Positions 1-12,364 of a DNA stretch of 64,000 bases are shown in pieces. The DNA is from Sclerurus mexicanus. Taxonomy: Eukaryota > Chordata > Aves > Passeriformes > Furnariidae. The position numbers were made by a program, and so were the translations under genes. The notes beneath the pieces were generated by a model. That model was given only the letters and a program-made list of their open reading frames with translations, was not told where the DNA came from and did no database searches. Every line of letters begins with the position of its first letter. The first letter of the stretch is position 1. The stretch is from assembly GCA_013396755.1 (NCBI GenBank), contig VWZF01005102.1:973932-1037931 (forward strand), written 5' to 3'.

Positions 1-3000
1 GTAACGCTACAGGAAATGCCATTCCACAGAGCTCCAAAATAACAGGGAAAGGAAATAAATTACTCAGTTGTTTGTTAAATGTATTAGCAGGAAAACTTTC
101 TACCTAGGATTTTTAGGGTAATGGAATCATCTCCAGAAGCTGGGGATTGTCAGTCTTATTCAGATAAACTGAACCAAGTGTTAGAGCTATTTTGCATAGG
201 ATGATCTTGAGCTGCTGAGGAGGTGGATACTCTGGAGAACCAATTTGCATAATCCCTACTTATAGTTGGTCATGCTCAGTGTTTTACAAGATCATGGTGT
301 GGCCTAATATTTGGGGTGGTTTTCTCCCTTGTGGTCAATATCTAATTCTGTGGTTTCTGTGTAAAAGCAGAGGGCAAATATGAGCTTGCAGTAGATCTGC
401 AGCACAAAGGGTGATGTTATATATGGTTGCACATTGCATAACATTCTGCAGGGTGACATGGGATGAGAAGTTACCACAGCACAGAATTAAACTTTTTCAT
501 GGTATTTGTGGTGTTCTGTATATTGGGAACTGGGGAAGCCATAAATGCTGTGGGAGATACAAATGTTGTCAGTAGCAAGAGATTCTCTTTGGAGGAGACT
601 TTGCTAATGCATTTAACTGTTGACCTCCATTGGCTGAGAGTACTGGGGGCCAAACTGGAAAACACCCAAATGAAAAAAATCCAGGAGGGAAAAAAACCTA
701 AATTATGACTTCTGTGATGAGTGGAAACTTTGGCTTTTATGAGGAAACCTGTGTTTTCATATTGACTGTATCATCTGCGCATACAACACTTCTTAGAAAT
801 ATATTCCTGCTGAAAATATAATATTGTTCTTAAGGCATTTTCAAGTCATTCATAGCATCATTTTTTGCAGATTTAGAATTGAATACTACTGTCTTTTTTC
901 TCTCTTTGTTTTTTTCTTTTTTATTTTTTTTAAAGCGCTATTGTATAAAAAATTCAGTGGAATTTTTTGCATGACCAAATTATCAGAGTCCTGGAAAGCA
1001 TCTTCCCTTAATACATTCTTTGGACATTTTGGTGTTGATTCAGTTACCTAATCACTGTTATTTAGCGCCACTTGAGAGGATGCTGAGCGTCAGTGACCTT
1101 GGAGGGCTGGTAAGTCCAGCAGAGGGTGTACAGGGGAGTCCTGTCCTTGGAAATTGAGTGCTAGAGGCTGGGTGAGATGTCAGAGAGTGTTTAAAAAGCA
1201 CTGGATACCTCTATCTAGGAAAATTATTCTTTTTCTTGGCTACGCAATTGGCTTTTTCCCTTTAAAAAGATAAAATCTCATCATATATAAGTGTATGATA
1301 ATATTGCATAGGTATTTAGTGGGAACCCCCTTTTTTAAAAAAAGGAGCTCTAAGAAATACTGATAAAGAAAAGTGTCACATCCTACTGTCCTGGACAAAT
1401 ACACACCATATATGCAAATACAGAGACATTGCTTTCGCCTTCTCTTCCAAGTCTTAGTTTGCACTTTGGATTTATTATTGCAGGGATTATTAAGCATATT
1501 AATTTAAACACTAAGAGAGGTAGTCACGCTGTATTTTAATTTTGAAGTTATGCATGGTACCAGAGTCTCGAAAGTGAGAACGTAGCACAGCTCTCACTTG
1601 GGTTTTCAGCTCTCACCCGAATGTTAACACCACTCAGCCTGTACCACGCCTGTTGTCAGTACAAGTAACAGGGATTGTTCAGATCTCTCGAGATCAAAGG
1701 TCTCATTTCCCAACTCTACTGTAACAATCCGAGCCTAATCAAAGCCCTTCGCATGGACAAACACCTCGGGGTGAGTTGGGAGAGTGATGCCTTTTGAAAT
1801 CATCCTATGAATCCAGGGCTCTAATTTCAATGCATTGTCTCTTCTTCATATAATTGCTACTATTATTTATACAACATAACATGGTAAAATTTTGAAATAA
1901 TCAGGATATGGAGGGTTGAATATAATGGAACAAATGTTTTATACTATTTATTTCCTTTCTACTTCAGAGTCAGTGTCCAATTCTGCTAGTTTATAATCCT
2001 TTTCTGTGTCCCTGTTGCACAATTTTTTCCCCCCATTACCAGCTGACATAACGTGGGAGACTTGGCTCATCCCTGACTTGCACCCAGGGCTGACACTGGG
2101 ATGCATATGGGCAGGAGTTATTTTGGGGTGGCAGTAGCCTGGAGTTAGGTTATGCCAAATTCCTGATATAAACCTCAGCAGAATCTAAGCATAGCATTCC
2201 TCACCTCTCACAAACTGAGTAAAGATGATAATAAAAGGCATCTCTAACCTGAAACCTGTTTTGCAGTGATGTTACCAGAATTTGCTGCAGTTGGGTTCAT
2301 CACACTTTTAAATCCCATTATCTAGAAAGACTGGATTGGATAGACTATTAGAAGGTGGAGAAAAAGAATTCTCTTGCAAGAGAATAAGATGTTGATATTG
2401 CTGCATTTTTACTTCTTGTAAAAGAGAGATATCTTTTTTTCTTTCTACGTTTTTTTTTTTTGCTTTTCCTGGTGTAATCAGATAATTAAAAAACAAACAA
2501 ACAGGGATTTTAAAACACATTTCCATCAACCAACATTATGTGCTTATGATACAGAAGATTGAGAACAACTTAATTAAGTAGATAGCAGCAGTGAAGAGAA
2601 GATGGATGTGAGGAGGAGGAGATTACCCACTCCTGGTGGAACTTTCTTTAGCTGGCGTCAGATGCCTTCCTAGAGACAGGGCATTGATGGAAAAGGAAAA
2701 TGCAGGAGGGAAACAGCGAGAAGATTATATCACTGTGGTGCTAAAGCTGTTTCTTGCTGTAAGAAAAGTTAGCTGCTTGCTCAGTGTTTTGTTCAAGGAT
2801 AATGTTGACATCAGCTGAGGAAACAGGATAACGAGTTTCAAAATAAGGAGGAAACCAGTGTGCTATAGCATCTGAGTAAATCTGGGTGAAGCTGCATGAT
2901 GCCAGACTTGAGATCTGTATGGTAGGATGGGATGGAATTGATCCTATCTAGAAAACAAGGGACACTTGGGAGGGAAAGCTAGAGTTGTGAAACTATGTGA

Positions 3001-3953
3001 GGGCATCTGGGCTGAAGAGTGATAACAAAAAGACACCCAAACCAGCTAGAAGAGCAGCACTGAGAGCTTCTGGTGTCATCAGATTTCCTAAATCCAGGAA
3101 AAGAAACTTACTTTTGTTTTACTGTATTTAATGCTTTTTGTAGATGAAGATGCTACATCAACTTAAAGATACGTATTTTTTTCAATCAGAGCCACATGAT
3201 AAAGCATTCAAACATAATGCAAATAATTGCAAACTGATGTATCCAGCAGATTTTTTTTAAAAAAATGAATAAATAATTTAGCTTTACACATGGGCAATCC
3301 TTGCTAAAAATTGCAAATCAGAAGTCTTCTGTTTGAATGTATTTTATTTTGTTAATGGATTCACTCATATGAAAGGCATCTAATTGTATAATGTATTATT
3401 AGTCATTTTCTTTGGCATGCTATTAACTTTAAATAATTCTAATATTTAACATTTTATAACATGCACAACAAAGTTCTATCTCCAGCAGAGGAAAAAAACA
3501 TGCATTAATAATAAAATTTTCATAGCCCTTTCTACTGTGTATGTTGTGATACATATTTGAGCAGAAATATTGAAAATTGAAGTGTAAAGTAACAAAGCCT
3601 GTTAGAATTTAAAAATATACATTGTAATATGCAGTGGTCCTATAAATACAAGAGCTGGAATATAATTCAGTACAATTAACTCATTTTAAAACTGAGGCGG
3701 ATATAAAGTGTGATAGGATATAACTAAGTGCATCTACTCGATGTCTGCTCAGTGATTGCTGTGCTGGAGTGTATAAAATGGTGATTAATGCCTACTAATG
3801 GAAGTGGTCTCCACCACAAGTTGTGAGCACTGGGGCTGTGGCTGGCTATAAAAACCACACACAGCAACACTGATAATCTCCACTAAATCCCCAAGTTTTC
3901 CTGGGCTAGAATTAAGATGACAGGTCACATTAGAAGTTTTCTCCTTATGGATT
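1..3953. other. AT-rich intronic sequence
   Basis: No exon, RNA gene or clear repeat was recognised. The longest open frames (60-85 codons) have no recognisable domain and no splice context. Short T runs occur near 905 and 2450. Confidence 0.6.
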
Positions 3954-3971
3954 CCCCCCCCCCCCCCCCCC
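3954..3971. repeat. Poly-C homopolymer run beside an assembly gap
   Basis: Eighteen consecutive C, then TCTTTTTTTTTGTGAT, then the Ns. Such a run commonly breaks assembly, and its true length is uncertain. Confidence 0.95.
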
Positions 3972-3986
3972 TCTTTTTTTTGTGAT

Positions 3987-4000
3987 NNNNNNNNNNNNNN
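3987..4000. other. Assembly gap (14 Ns)
   Basis: Fourteen N characters directly follow the poly-C/poly-T stretch. The gap size may not be real. No feature can be called across it. Confidence 0.99.
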
Positions 4001-4177
4001 TTTTTAGTAGGTCAGATCTTGTTCCCGTGTGTTGTGGAAGTACTATGGGAATGAGCAGTGCCTAAGCTGCTTAACAAATGCACACTTTCCCCACACCAAT
4101 CTGTTTTCTGGGGACAGCCAGGCTAGCGCTGTACGGCATCCTCTCGGTTGGGTGCTATTAATGTTAATAAAATGCAC

Positions 4178-4365
4178 TTAGCACTTGACATCTCGATCTC
4201 AAAAGAGCTTGCAAAGCAGCATCATTATCTTTACATTATGGGTACAGAAAATGAAGGATAGGGAGAGTAAAAGATTTGCCCAAGTTTCCATGGTAAATCA
4301 GTGACAGAGCCAGGAGCAGAGCCAAAATCTGTTGATTTATAGTCATTCTCCTATGTACTGTGCCG
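4178..4365 (+). mobile_element. Ancient MIR/CORE-SINE-like relic
   Basis: 'attatgggtacagaaaatgaagga...agagtaaaagatttgcccaagtttccatggtaaatcagtgacagagccaggagcagagcc' follows the MIR tail pattern: 'cattttacagatgaggaaactgaggc', 'agagaggttaagtgacttgcccaaggtcacac', then 'agtggcagagccgggat'. The stretch before it ('acttgcaaagcagcatcattatct') fits the preceding part of such elements. Family name and ends are approximate. The match to the amniote-wide SINE class is by eye. Confidence 0.65.
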
Positions 4366-4814
4366 TGCCATTTCACCAAACTCCATTTGCCAAGTCCCTC
4401 CTGTGTACAGAGACTGCAGATAAGGCTGCAGTCACCCTCTGAAACATGGATTTGGGGCTCAGGAAAATGCAAAGCCAAATTAGGTCTTCAAATGCAGGTC
4501 TCCCTTGTGATGTATCTTCAAGTGTAGGACCACCTGTGCCATGGACAATGGGGCAAAGATCCATGAATAATTGAAATTCCTCTCTGCTGGGGAGACAGAG
4601 TAAAGCATGAAGTCCTTGAGGACCCCACAAGTATGTTTTACGTGGGAATGAGATCCTGGTTTGCATTCCTGCAGTCGCAGGGATGCGTTGCCACGCATCG
4701 TGTTTGGCATGACTAAGCCTCATGGAGCCGTGTGTTTTCACAGAGTATGTTGTAGTCACTTTTGGAAATGACTCCATCAAGATAATGCATGAGCAGATAT
4801 GTATGTTGAAGGGA

Positions 4815-4960
4815 TTGTGCTAACATCTCTGTGAGATACCAAAATATTGCTAGCTATATTTGGTAAGCAGGGAAATGAGGAGCTGAGTAACATGCCTACG
4901 GAAGTTTGTGATGATTCAGGAATACAAACCAAATCTCCTTGTTTCAAACCCTCTGCCCCA
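4815..4960 (+). mobile_element. Second ancient MIR/CORE-SINE-like relic
   Basis: 'catctctgtgagatacc' is followed by 'ggtaagcagggaaatgaggagctgagtaacatgcctacgg' and 'tcaggaatacaaaccaaatctccttg'. This parallels the MIR order: 'accctgtgaggtagg', then 'ggaaactgaggc', 'agtgacttgcccaaggtcac', 'aggaatagaacccaggtctcctg'. It lies about 450 bp downstream of a similar relic in the same orientation, so the two could be separate insertions or parts of a larger ancient unit. Confidence 0.55.
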
Positions 4961-5614
4961 GCCCCAGGGTCATTCTCTCTTTCAGCTCCCTTAGAAGGCA
5001 CAGTATGAACCAAAAGCTAAAAAGAAGGGGCTGTCTTCCTGCCAGCCCGGATCACAGGATGGATCTGGCAGTCCAGGGAAGGGTTTGGTCAATGTGTTCA
5101 ACCCTTGGAGTTGAGCATCCTTCCTTACAGGAATGAAATATCCCCACATCACCTTCTTGAAGTTTATGGCTCTCTTTACAGTAATTGTATCAGTTGTGGT
5201 GATAATTTTGGTGATTTATTTCTTCAGTGTGTTTGCACATGTGTACCTCTGTTTCAAGAGCAGAGGTGTGTAGCAAATGGGGCAAGAAGGAATTATTTGT
5301 GTTAGAGGAAGGGAAAAATGCAGTGCTTTCCAGATCTGATCACCTCTCTGAGATTCTTGCAGGGGCACATCCTGCATGCTGAGAAGCTCTGGCTGAGCTG
5401 GAGTCCTCTAGTTTTCAGATTAAACATAATCCAAGGCACTGAGTCACCTACAAGTGTGTCTTTCCCCTCTGCTTGAGCCGTCACTGGTCAGTCCTCCACA
5501 TGCTACAGGCAGCATTTATCCTTAGCTTTCCTTCTTCCTGCTGGCTAACCAGTTTTATCCATCTCTGGTCCCATCTCAGCTAAGTCTGAATTTACTGGAG
5601 TGCGTCCTGCAGTT

Positions 5615-5695
5615 ATCACAGAGTCAGAGCATACCCTGACTGGGGAGGGACCCGCAAGAATCATCGAGTCTAACTTGTGGTCCTGCAGTTCACTG
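5615..5695 (-). mobile_element. CR1 LINE 3' end fragment
   Basis: The plus strand reads 'tcacagagtcagagcat' and then 'ggagggacccgcaagaatcatcgagtctaact'. This is the reverse complement of an avian CR1 3' end of the 'ggacccacaaggatcatcgagtccaac' subfamily type. The copy is diverged. The inner boundary near 5695 is a guess, because the following sequence no longer resembles CR1. Confidence 0.75.
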
Positions 5696-8600
5696 CAAAG
5701 GTGCTGCAATTCAGGCATCTACTTTCAGCAAAGATAGTGCCACATCATGCCATGATTTGATATCAATACAGGTCGATGGCTGTTCTCTAAGAGACATTCT
5801 GGCTGCAGGCTCGGTGAATAGGTGTGTGTGTCTGAACTCAGCTTGCCTGTTCCAGCTCCACAAATGTGTGTCTGCAGGCAGCTTGTTGGGGTTTTTTTCC
5901 CCACCCTGTATCTAAATAGACCCTAAAAATCTGAGTTATTCTTTCTCTCTCATCTTGGTGAGTGATATCAGAGCGTTTTGAAAGACTTTAGGTTTTCAGT
6001 GAAGCTCGTACTGCTGTGTAATTTTGACTGTCTGTGCTGTTGAAAAGGAAGAATTTAAGTTGGGCTTTGTGTATTAAAAAAAGCTAATATAAAGTGGACA
6101 ACTTTATTATACATCTCTATGCATTTAAAAGTCCCAGTTGGAAGAGAAAGCAAGATAGCGAGAACCACAAACATGGGTTGGATTATTTCTTGTTAAGCAA
6201 ATGTAATACTGTGAAAGATTGACAGCACGGGAAACTGGAGTCTTCCATTTATTCACACTTCATTCCTAATATCTGGCTTCAACAGCAGATTGTAACCATA
6301 GAAAGGCTACAGGCTCTGGGTGAAATGGCACTCCCTTTTGGATCCAGTTTTATAAAAGAAAACAATTATTCACAGAATGCGTGTCTTTATTCTTTATTGC
6401 ACATTTCAAAGTCCCCATGAATACTCATTTGCATGTGACAGCTAATGCTGCATCTTGTATTGGCCAGTAAGAGGCATGATTGCACTAAATTGGAAGCAGC
6501 AGGCACAGGTTTTCTTTTAAGAATGGGGGTGGGGGTAGCCATCCACTCGTACTGTTCTCAAGTCTTCAGTCAAAACGGGTTTAGAACAGTTGCAAGTCTA
6601 GTTACTGGGATAATAAATCCCAAATTAACTGAATATGCAGATCTCACTTCCATTAGGTTACACTCTTTATCTTTTGCTAACAACCCCAACTTTTAAAGCA
6701 GTCGAGAAGTGGAGAATTGAAAACACCGAACTTGTACTTTAGGAGTGAAAAATGTGAGCAGTAACATACTCCAAATTGTTATTATGATTTCTTTTTCCTC
6801 CCCTTTCTTTTTTTTTTTTTTTGATAAATCCAGATAAATGCATTTATTCACCCTGCATAATTTTTCCGAATGATCTCGTTATGTGACTGACACACAGGAC
6901 AGCAGAACCCCAGCAGTGCAGACAGGCTGCTGCCAGCATTGCTTACGATAAAAATCCATGTACACAGCAGCAACAGAAAATATTTATTTGGTAGCACATT
7001 CTTTTTTTCTTTAGAAATGCATGCAGCTTCTACTCATAAGCACGGGAAGATATTGAGATAAATACTTCTGTGTTCCTGTGTCATCCCTTTGAAAATTATC
7101 GGGAATATAATGGGGACAAAAGCAGCTCCTTGAAAACTACCCAAAACTCACTCATTTCTTTAAGGTAATCTCCCAGCATAATCAGAGAGCAGAGGAACCA
7201 GCTGCTTGTAAGAGTGAGGAGATTAAGGAAAACACTTTGGAAAGGTTTATTATAGAAAACAGGGTATCGTGATTCTTCTTTTCCAAAAACTTAAAATTGA
7301 AAGTTGCTTTTATTCCCCCCTCCTATTTCCCGACAGCTCAAAGCTGTCGCACTTTTCGTTAGGCTGCCCTAAAATGCCATAAGAATTGTATCTAGAACAT
7401 CAGAAAGTTATCATGTATGCAGTTTAACAACAAGATTACCTACAGTACATTTTTTCTTTTCCACCAAGAAAACTATGTAAAACCATTGCATTCCAAGTAA
7501 CAGACAGGACTTACTTTGTAAGATGGATTTCAAAAGATCTGGAGGCTTCTGTTCCTTATAAAACTATGCCAAAGACTATTTAAGTGGCCAGTAATATAAA
7601 CATTATGCTACTAACACTGAACAGTTTATCACATAAATATAATTGTCTTCTTTTAGAAGAATAATAAAAGCCGAATCCATATGTTACACATTATTTAAAA
7701 TTGTTTTCTGCAAGATGTATTAATCCCAGTGAAGAAGCAATTCTTCTGCTATAGGAGTAGAACAGCAGTTTTATTTTATTACATTGTCATTGTTTAATTT
7801 GTTTGTTCCCGGTAGTAGTTTCACAGATTTTTATGAACTGTTACTTTTATGGAAAGTCAAGTTACAAATGATGGACGCTGTTTGCTTGCAGGAACAGAAA
7901 GGTCACGAAGGTAGATAATGTATTTATTTATTTACTTACTGTACTCCACTTCTTTTTTAAAAAAAATCCCTCAATTCTTAGCAGAAGCTAAAATAACTTG
8001 TGGTTTTTAGACCCAGGAGGCACATATTTTGATATTGCTCCTCAGTAACACTGTTAGCTCTGCAGTCTATTCAAATTTGGGAGTAGAATTTAAAGCTCGG
8101 ATAAACAGCGTTTGGTAGCGATGGCTGTGCAGAGCTTACAGTTTATCTTTAGAGCAATGTGATCTTGCAGCTAAATGGCATTTTGTCTATTTGTTTTTAC
8201 GAATTTGACATGAACACTATAGTAAAAATTGTTTGCTAAAACCCAGTTCCTCTTGGAACTAAATTATTTTCCACCCGTTAAAAAATAACTTTATTTTTCT
8301 AGTTAGTGTAAAGGTTAATAGTAAATTTTTCAGTTCCAGAATATAAAAATATTAACTGTCGTGGCAAACCTGAACTTTAGATTACTCATAGTGTAACCTA
8401 ATGACAAGATGAGACTTTAAATAACTTTGAGACAAAAAGCAGCTCTCAAAAATTGACTGTTTAAATGCAACACAGAAAAAGGGCTTAAGCTGCTGAAATA
8501 TTTTGGGCATTTCACATCTGTAAATGAGGCTGAAATATCTGGCCTATTTAAACAGGAACAAGTCTAAAAATATTTTCATTTAAAAAATTAATTATAGCAG

Positions 8601-9522
8601 CTCCACCAATAAAACAGTCTTGTAAGGTACGTAGCAAGCAAATGCAAGAGAAAGTGCACAATGCCAGGTGTACAAAGTATTTAAGTTCTAATACAAATCA
8701 AAATCAAAGTAGAAAAAAAATAATAAAAATAATTACTATTCCTTCTTGTTTTGTGGTTAACTCATTGTTTATCAGATATGCAAAATACAAGACAGGCTTT
8801 TTGACTTTGGATGCTTTAATGATTGGTTGTAAAAGCTGAAAGAAATTGCTCTGTGCTGAAAAATGCACACTGTCTGCTGCTTTTAACCAGCGTCTTCCTC
8901 AGCTGGAATACCACCAAGTTTCTTATTTGCTGTCCATATCCCAGATAGGAAGTACATTGCCGTTGCTTGTTTCAATCATGGTCATATCCTACCAACAGTT
9001 ATTCTCCAAATTATATTTTATTTTTTAATGGGTTGTGGTTTGAACATTGCTCTGACTGAAGTTAGTCACAAGCAAAGCTCAATCTCATGTTTGCTCTGTG
9101 CTGCGTCGCTTTTACTCTGCTCAGTTTTCATTAAGATATTTTAGCTAAGGAAAATAAAACACCAAATCCCAGTTTTTTCCATTTTTTATTTTTTCTTGTT
9201 AATCCTGATATGCACTCTTCAAGCTGCATAATGTGATATGCATTAATACATATATATTTGTCTAGACAAACCAGTCTGTGTTTATATAGATGCTGACTCC
9301 AGATAACAGATCCTTCTCTTGGCTCTCCCCGTGGGCTCTGGGGCTGGTTCATCGTTGTGCCACTGTTTCCCACTGCACCTTTTGTCTCTGTTAACTGCTT
9401 CGATTATAAACTTTTTCTTACTCTCACTATGCACTTTTACAATGCCTGACACGATGGGGCGTGGACCTGATTAGGCCATCTTCTCACTCCTGTATTTATA
9501 ATAATCCAGATGGTGATATCAC

Positions 9523-9592
9523 ATAATAATAACAATGATAAAAATAATAATAATACCACTACCAATAAAAACCAATAATAATAATCATCATG
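9523..9592. repeat. Imperfect (AAT)n simple repeat
   Basis: 'cataataataacaatgataaaaataataataatacc...ccaataataataatcatca' is an interrupted AAT/ATA microsatellite. Confidence 0.85.
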
Positions 9593-12037
9593 CTATTTTT
9601 TTCTAAGAGTGTTCACAGCCCTGGCTGTGAAACCTTCCCCTTCCAAACTCTATAGAAAGTCAGTAAAAGTTTTAATCAAGGAAGTTTTAAGGATGCATTT
9701 ATTTATTTAGATTTTTCACATTAAAAAAAAAATCGCATTTATCTGCTGCAGTTTTAGAACTAACCAGATGAGTTTCAACGTGGCCATGAAAAATCTAACT
9801 CATTGTTTCACATTATCATATATATTGGCCTAGACATGTATGTGTGAGGTTTCTTGTTTGTTTTGTTTTTTTGCTGTCAAGGAAATTACAGCAACACATT
9901 TTTATTTCCTTTGTCTGTGTGACAGAGTGGGATACAGTCGGGTCAAACGTTGAACTCCATTTTATATTATAAATACATTTTAGATTAGGGCATGCTTTTT
10001 GCATATGTAAGCAAGATTATTAGGAGATATTCCAGTCGCTCTTCAGCCTGAGAATAGTTGTTGACACGTCATTAAAGAATATCTGGGATATTTTTAACGC
10101 GGACCCGTTCAATGACCCAGTTTCTAGTGCAGCCTGGGCTGTGTAGGTGCAGTTCAGGGGACAGGGACGCACAGCCCGGCGACTCAGAGTGAGTGGGTAG
10201 GGCTGAGCAAGAGCGTTTTGAACAGGCATTGAGCACCACATGCAGCAACTCATCCACCAGTGTGCTGAAACCACCCAAACAACTGCCCGAGACTGTTCAA
10301 TGGGATTGTCTCCTCATTAACCATCCCGTTCCCAAGGAATAAATAGAGCCCAGTGGGAACCGGGTGGGAAACCATGGCGGTAGTGGAGCACAGGCAGAAA
10401 ATAATAGGGGCTGAGGCTGGAAGGGCTGTGTGTGGAGGGATTAGCCATCACTAGGTGTAGGAAAACCATTTTTTGGGATGAGAAGGTAGGAAGGCACTGC
10501 CCAGTTGGGTACTGCATGAAGCCAGGGAGGAAGAGCAGCTGAGCAGGGCATGGGAGTACCCAGGAGGTTCTGTAAATAACCCCAGCCCTGCTGCTTCTAA
10601 AGAGTAAAACGGGAGGGCATTCCTCTGCTAAGCTTGTATTTCAGTCCTGTCAGCCAGGTCTCCCCAGGGAAGCCACCACAGAGCCAGGGCTCGTGTCTGG
10701 GAGTGTCCCAGGAGAGGTGGGGGACATAGGGCTGGGGAAGAGCCAGAACTCCAGAGGAATGGTGTGACAGGAGGAACGGGAATGGGAGGGCATGGCAGAG
10801 ATCACGATTTGGGAAATGAATAAACTTGGCCTGGATTCATCTCACGTCAAGCACCAGCCTCAGCTCTCCTCCCAGCAGGCGGGTGCTAGAGCAGAAGGAG
10901 TTGGGTCCAGGAGTACCCACTGGTAAAAAGGAGTGTGCTATATTTGAAACCTCTTCTGCTCTGCCCAATCCACTGGTGTGCTTTGCTTAGGAGGGGAAAA
11001 ACATAATTCACATGCATACTGCTGGTTTACTCTCAGAGGGCCAGAGTTCAAATTTTATTCGAGTCAGATACCAAAACTTTGGATATTTCTCCTAATTTTG
11101 TGAACCCATAATAGCTTTCAAAACTGGACTTAATATTTCCTAAGAACAGAGTTTCTCAGGATATTCTCTGTACCTTCTTAGCCTGGCAGGAGATATCGTG
11201 AGAACTATAATTCTCGTATTAACTTGGCATTTTTGCTTTAAAGCAGATTCTGTGAGTGGGAGAGAAAAGGTGGAATTTAGATACTTCAGAATTATTTGGC
11301 TTCTCATCTATTTATTCCACAAATAGATAATATTTCAGTGGAAATCACTGAAATTTTTTTAAACTCTCTTGCCTGTCTTTATCAACTCGATTTAGAAATA
11401 GCCCAGCGACTTTAAAACCGATGTGATCTTCTGAGGTTCTGAATGCCACCTTGATGCTTCTGAGCTTCTCAAGTCATGTTAAAGTCCTTGTACAGAAGGC
11501 TCTGGATATCACTAAACTACCCAGCATCTGACAAATCCAATTCTTAATTCTTTGTGGCAGGCTGCTGAAGTGACAGTGATGGTGATGGGGTCCTTTCTGC
11601 CCTAAATCATCGTGTCCATAAGAGGGAAAGGGTTGGGGTTGAGAGGCGGGATGAAGAAGGACTGCCCCATACACACCTCACAGCCCTCACGCTCCTATCA
11701 CATCTTCTGTCCTACACATCCTTACCCAATTCCAAAGGCAGGATCCCCAATAAAATATAATTGCAGAAAACATTTAATATGAAAGAAAAACATCAGCAGT
11801 GATAGAAATTTAGGGATTGGGTTTTTTTGTTTGGCTTGGGTATTTTTTTTTATAGCTTCCTAAATATCTGTTCCCAAGGAAAATATTTCCCAAAGGCAAA
11901 ATGGTAAGGAAGCTGATTCATTTGTCATGGTGTCAAGTTTGTTCCTGAACGGAAGGATTTCCCATGTACTTAGCAAGTGAGAGAAGTCTGATTAAGGCTA
12001 AGAATCTCCTGCTTAATTAAGCTTCTCTACACCCCTC

Positions 12038-12155
12038 GAGGGCAAGCACTGTCTTCATTTTACATATAGGTAAACTACACCATAGAGAGGTAAGAGGCAA
12101 TTCCTTTTCCCTGAGCAGAGCATGGCTGATAAGGACAAGGCATCTCAGTAGGTTC
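12038..12155 (+). mobile_element. MIR/CORE-SINE-like relic
   Basis: 'gggcaagcactgtcttcattttacatataggtaaactacaccatagagaggtaagaggcaattcc' follows the MIR motif 'cattttacagatgaggaaactgaggcacagagaggttaagtgacttgcc', and a following 'gagcagagcatgg' fits its tail. It sits just 5' of a CR1 fragment. Boundaries are uncertain. Confidence 0.5.
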
Positions 12156-12211
12156 TGGAGGAAATCCTTCCCTCCATGAGCTTTGTGGTGTCAATACCTT
12201 CTAATGCAAAT

Positions 12212-12364
12212 GCCCCATTCCAAGGAGTATTCAGAGCCAGGCTGGACAGGGCTTGGAGCAACTTGGTCTAGTAAAAGGTGTCCCTGCCCATGGCAGGGGT
12301 TGGAGTGAAATGGGCTTTAAGATCCCTTCAAACCCAGACCCTTCTGGGATTATGGTTCTGTGAT
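12212..12364 (+). mobile_element. CR1 LINE 3' end fragment
   Basis: A sense-strand CR1 tail runs from the 'gccccatccctgg'-like start through 'gccaggctggacagggcttggagcaacttggtctag', 'ggtgtccctgcccatggcagggg' and 'cccttcaaacccagacc', ending in 'ttctgtgat'. The copy is diverged and 5'-truncated, as is usual for CR1. The left edge may lie slightly further upstream. Confidence 0.9.

Larger units (their letters stand above)
4976..12037. other. Intronic sequence, mostly unique
   Basis: Apart from the CR1 piece near 5.6 kb and the AAT repeat near 9.5 kb, nothing could be assigned. A GC-richer stretch from about 10.1 to 10.9 kb contains open frames on the minus strand but no recognisable domain and no dense CpG cluster. 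A T run sits at about 6808-6822. Confidence 0.55.

Noticed and set aside
6040..6065. 'gctgttgaaaaggaagaa', resembling the AVEKR part of ARHGAP15
   Set aside because: The similarity stops after four residues and there is no acceptor, no flanking RhoGAP sequence and no GIYRVSG motif.
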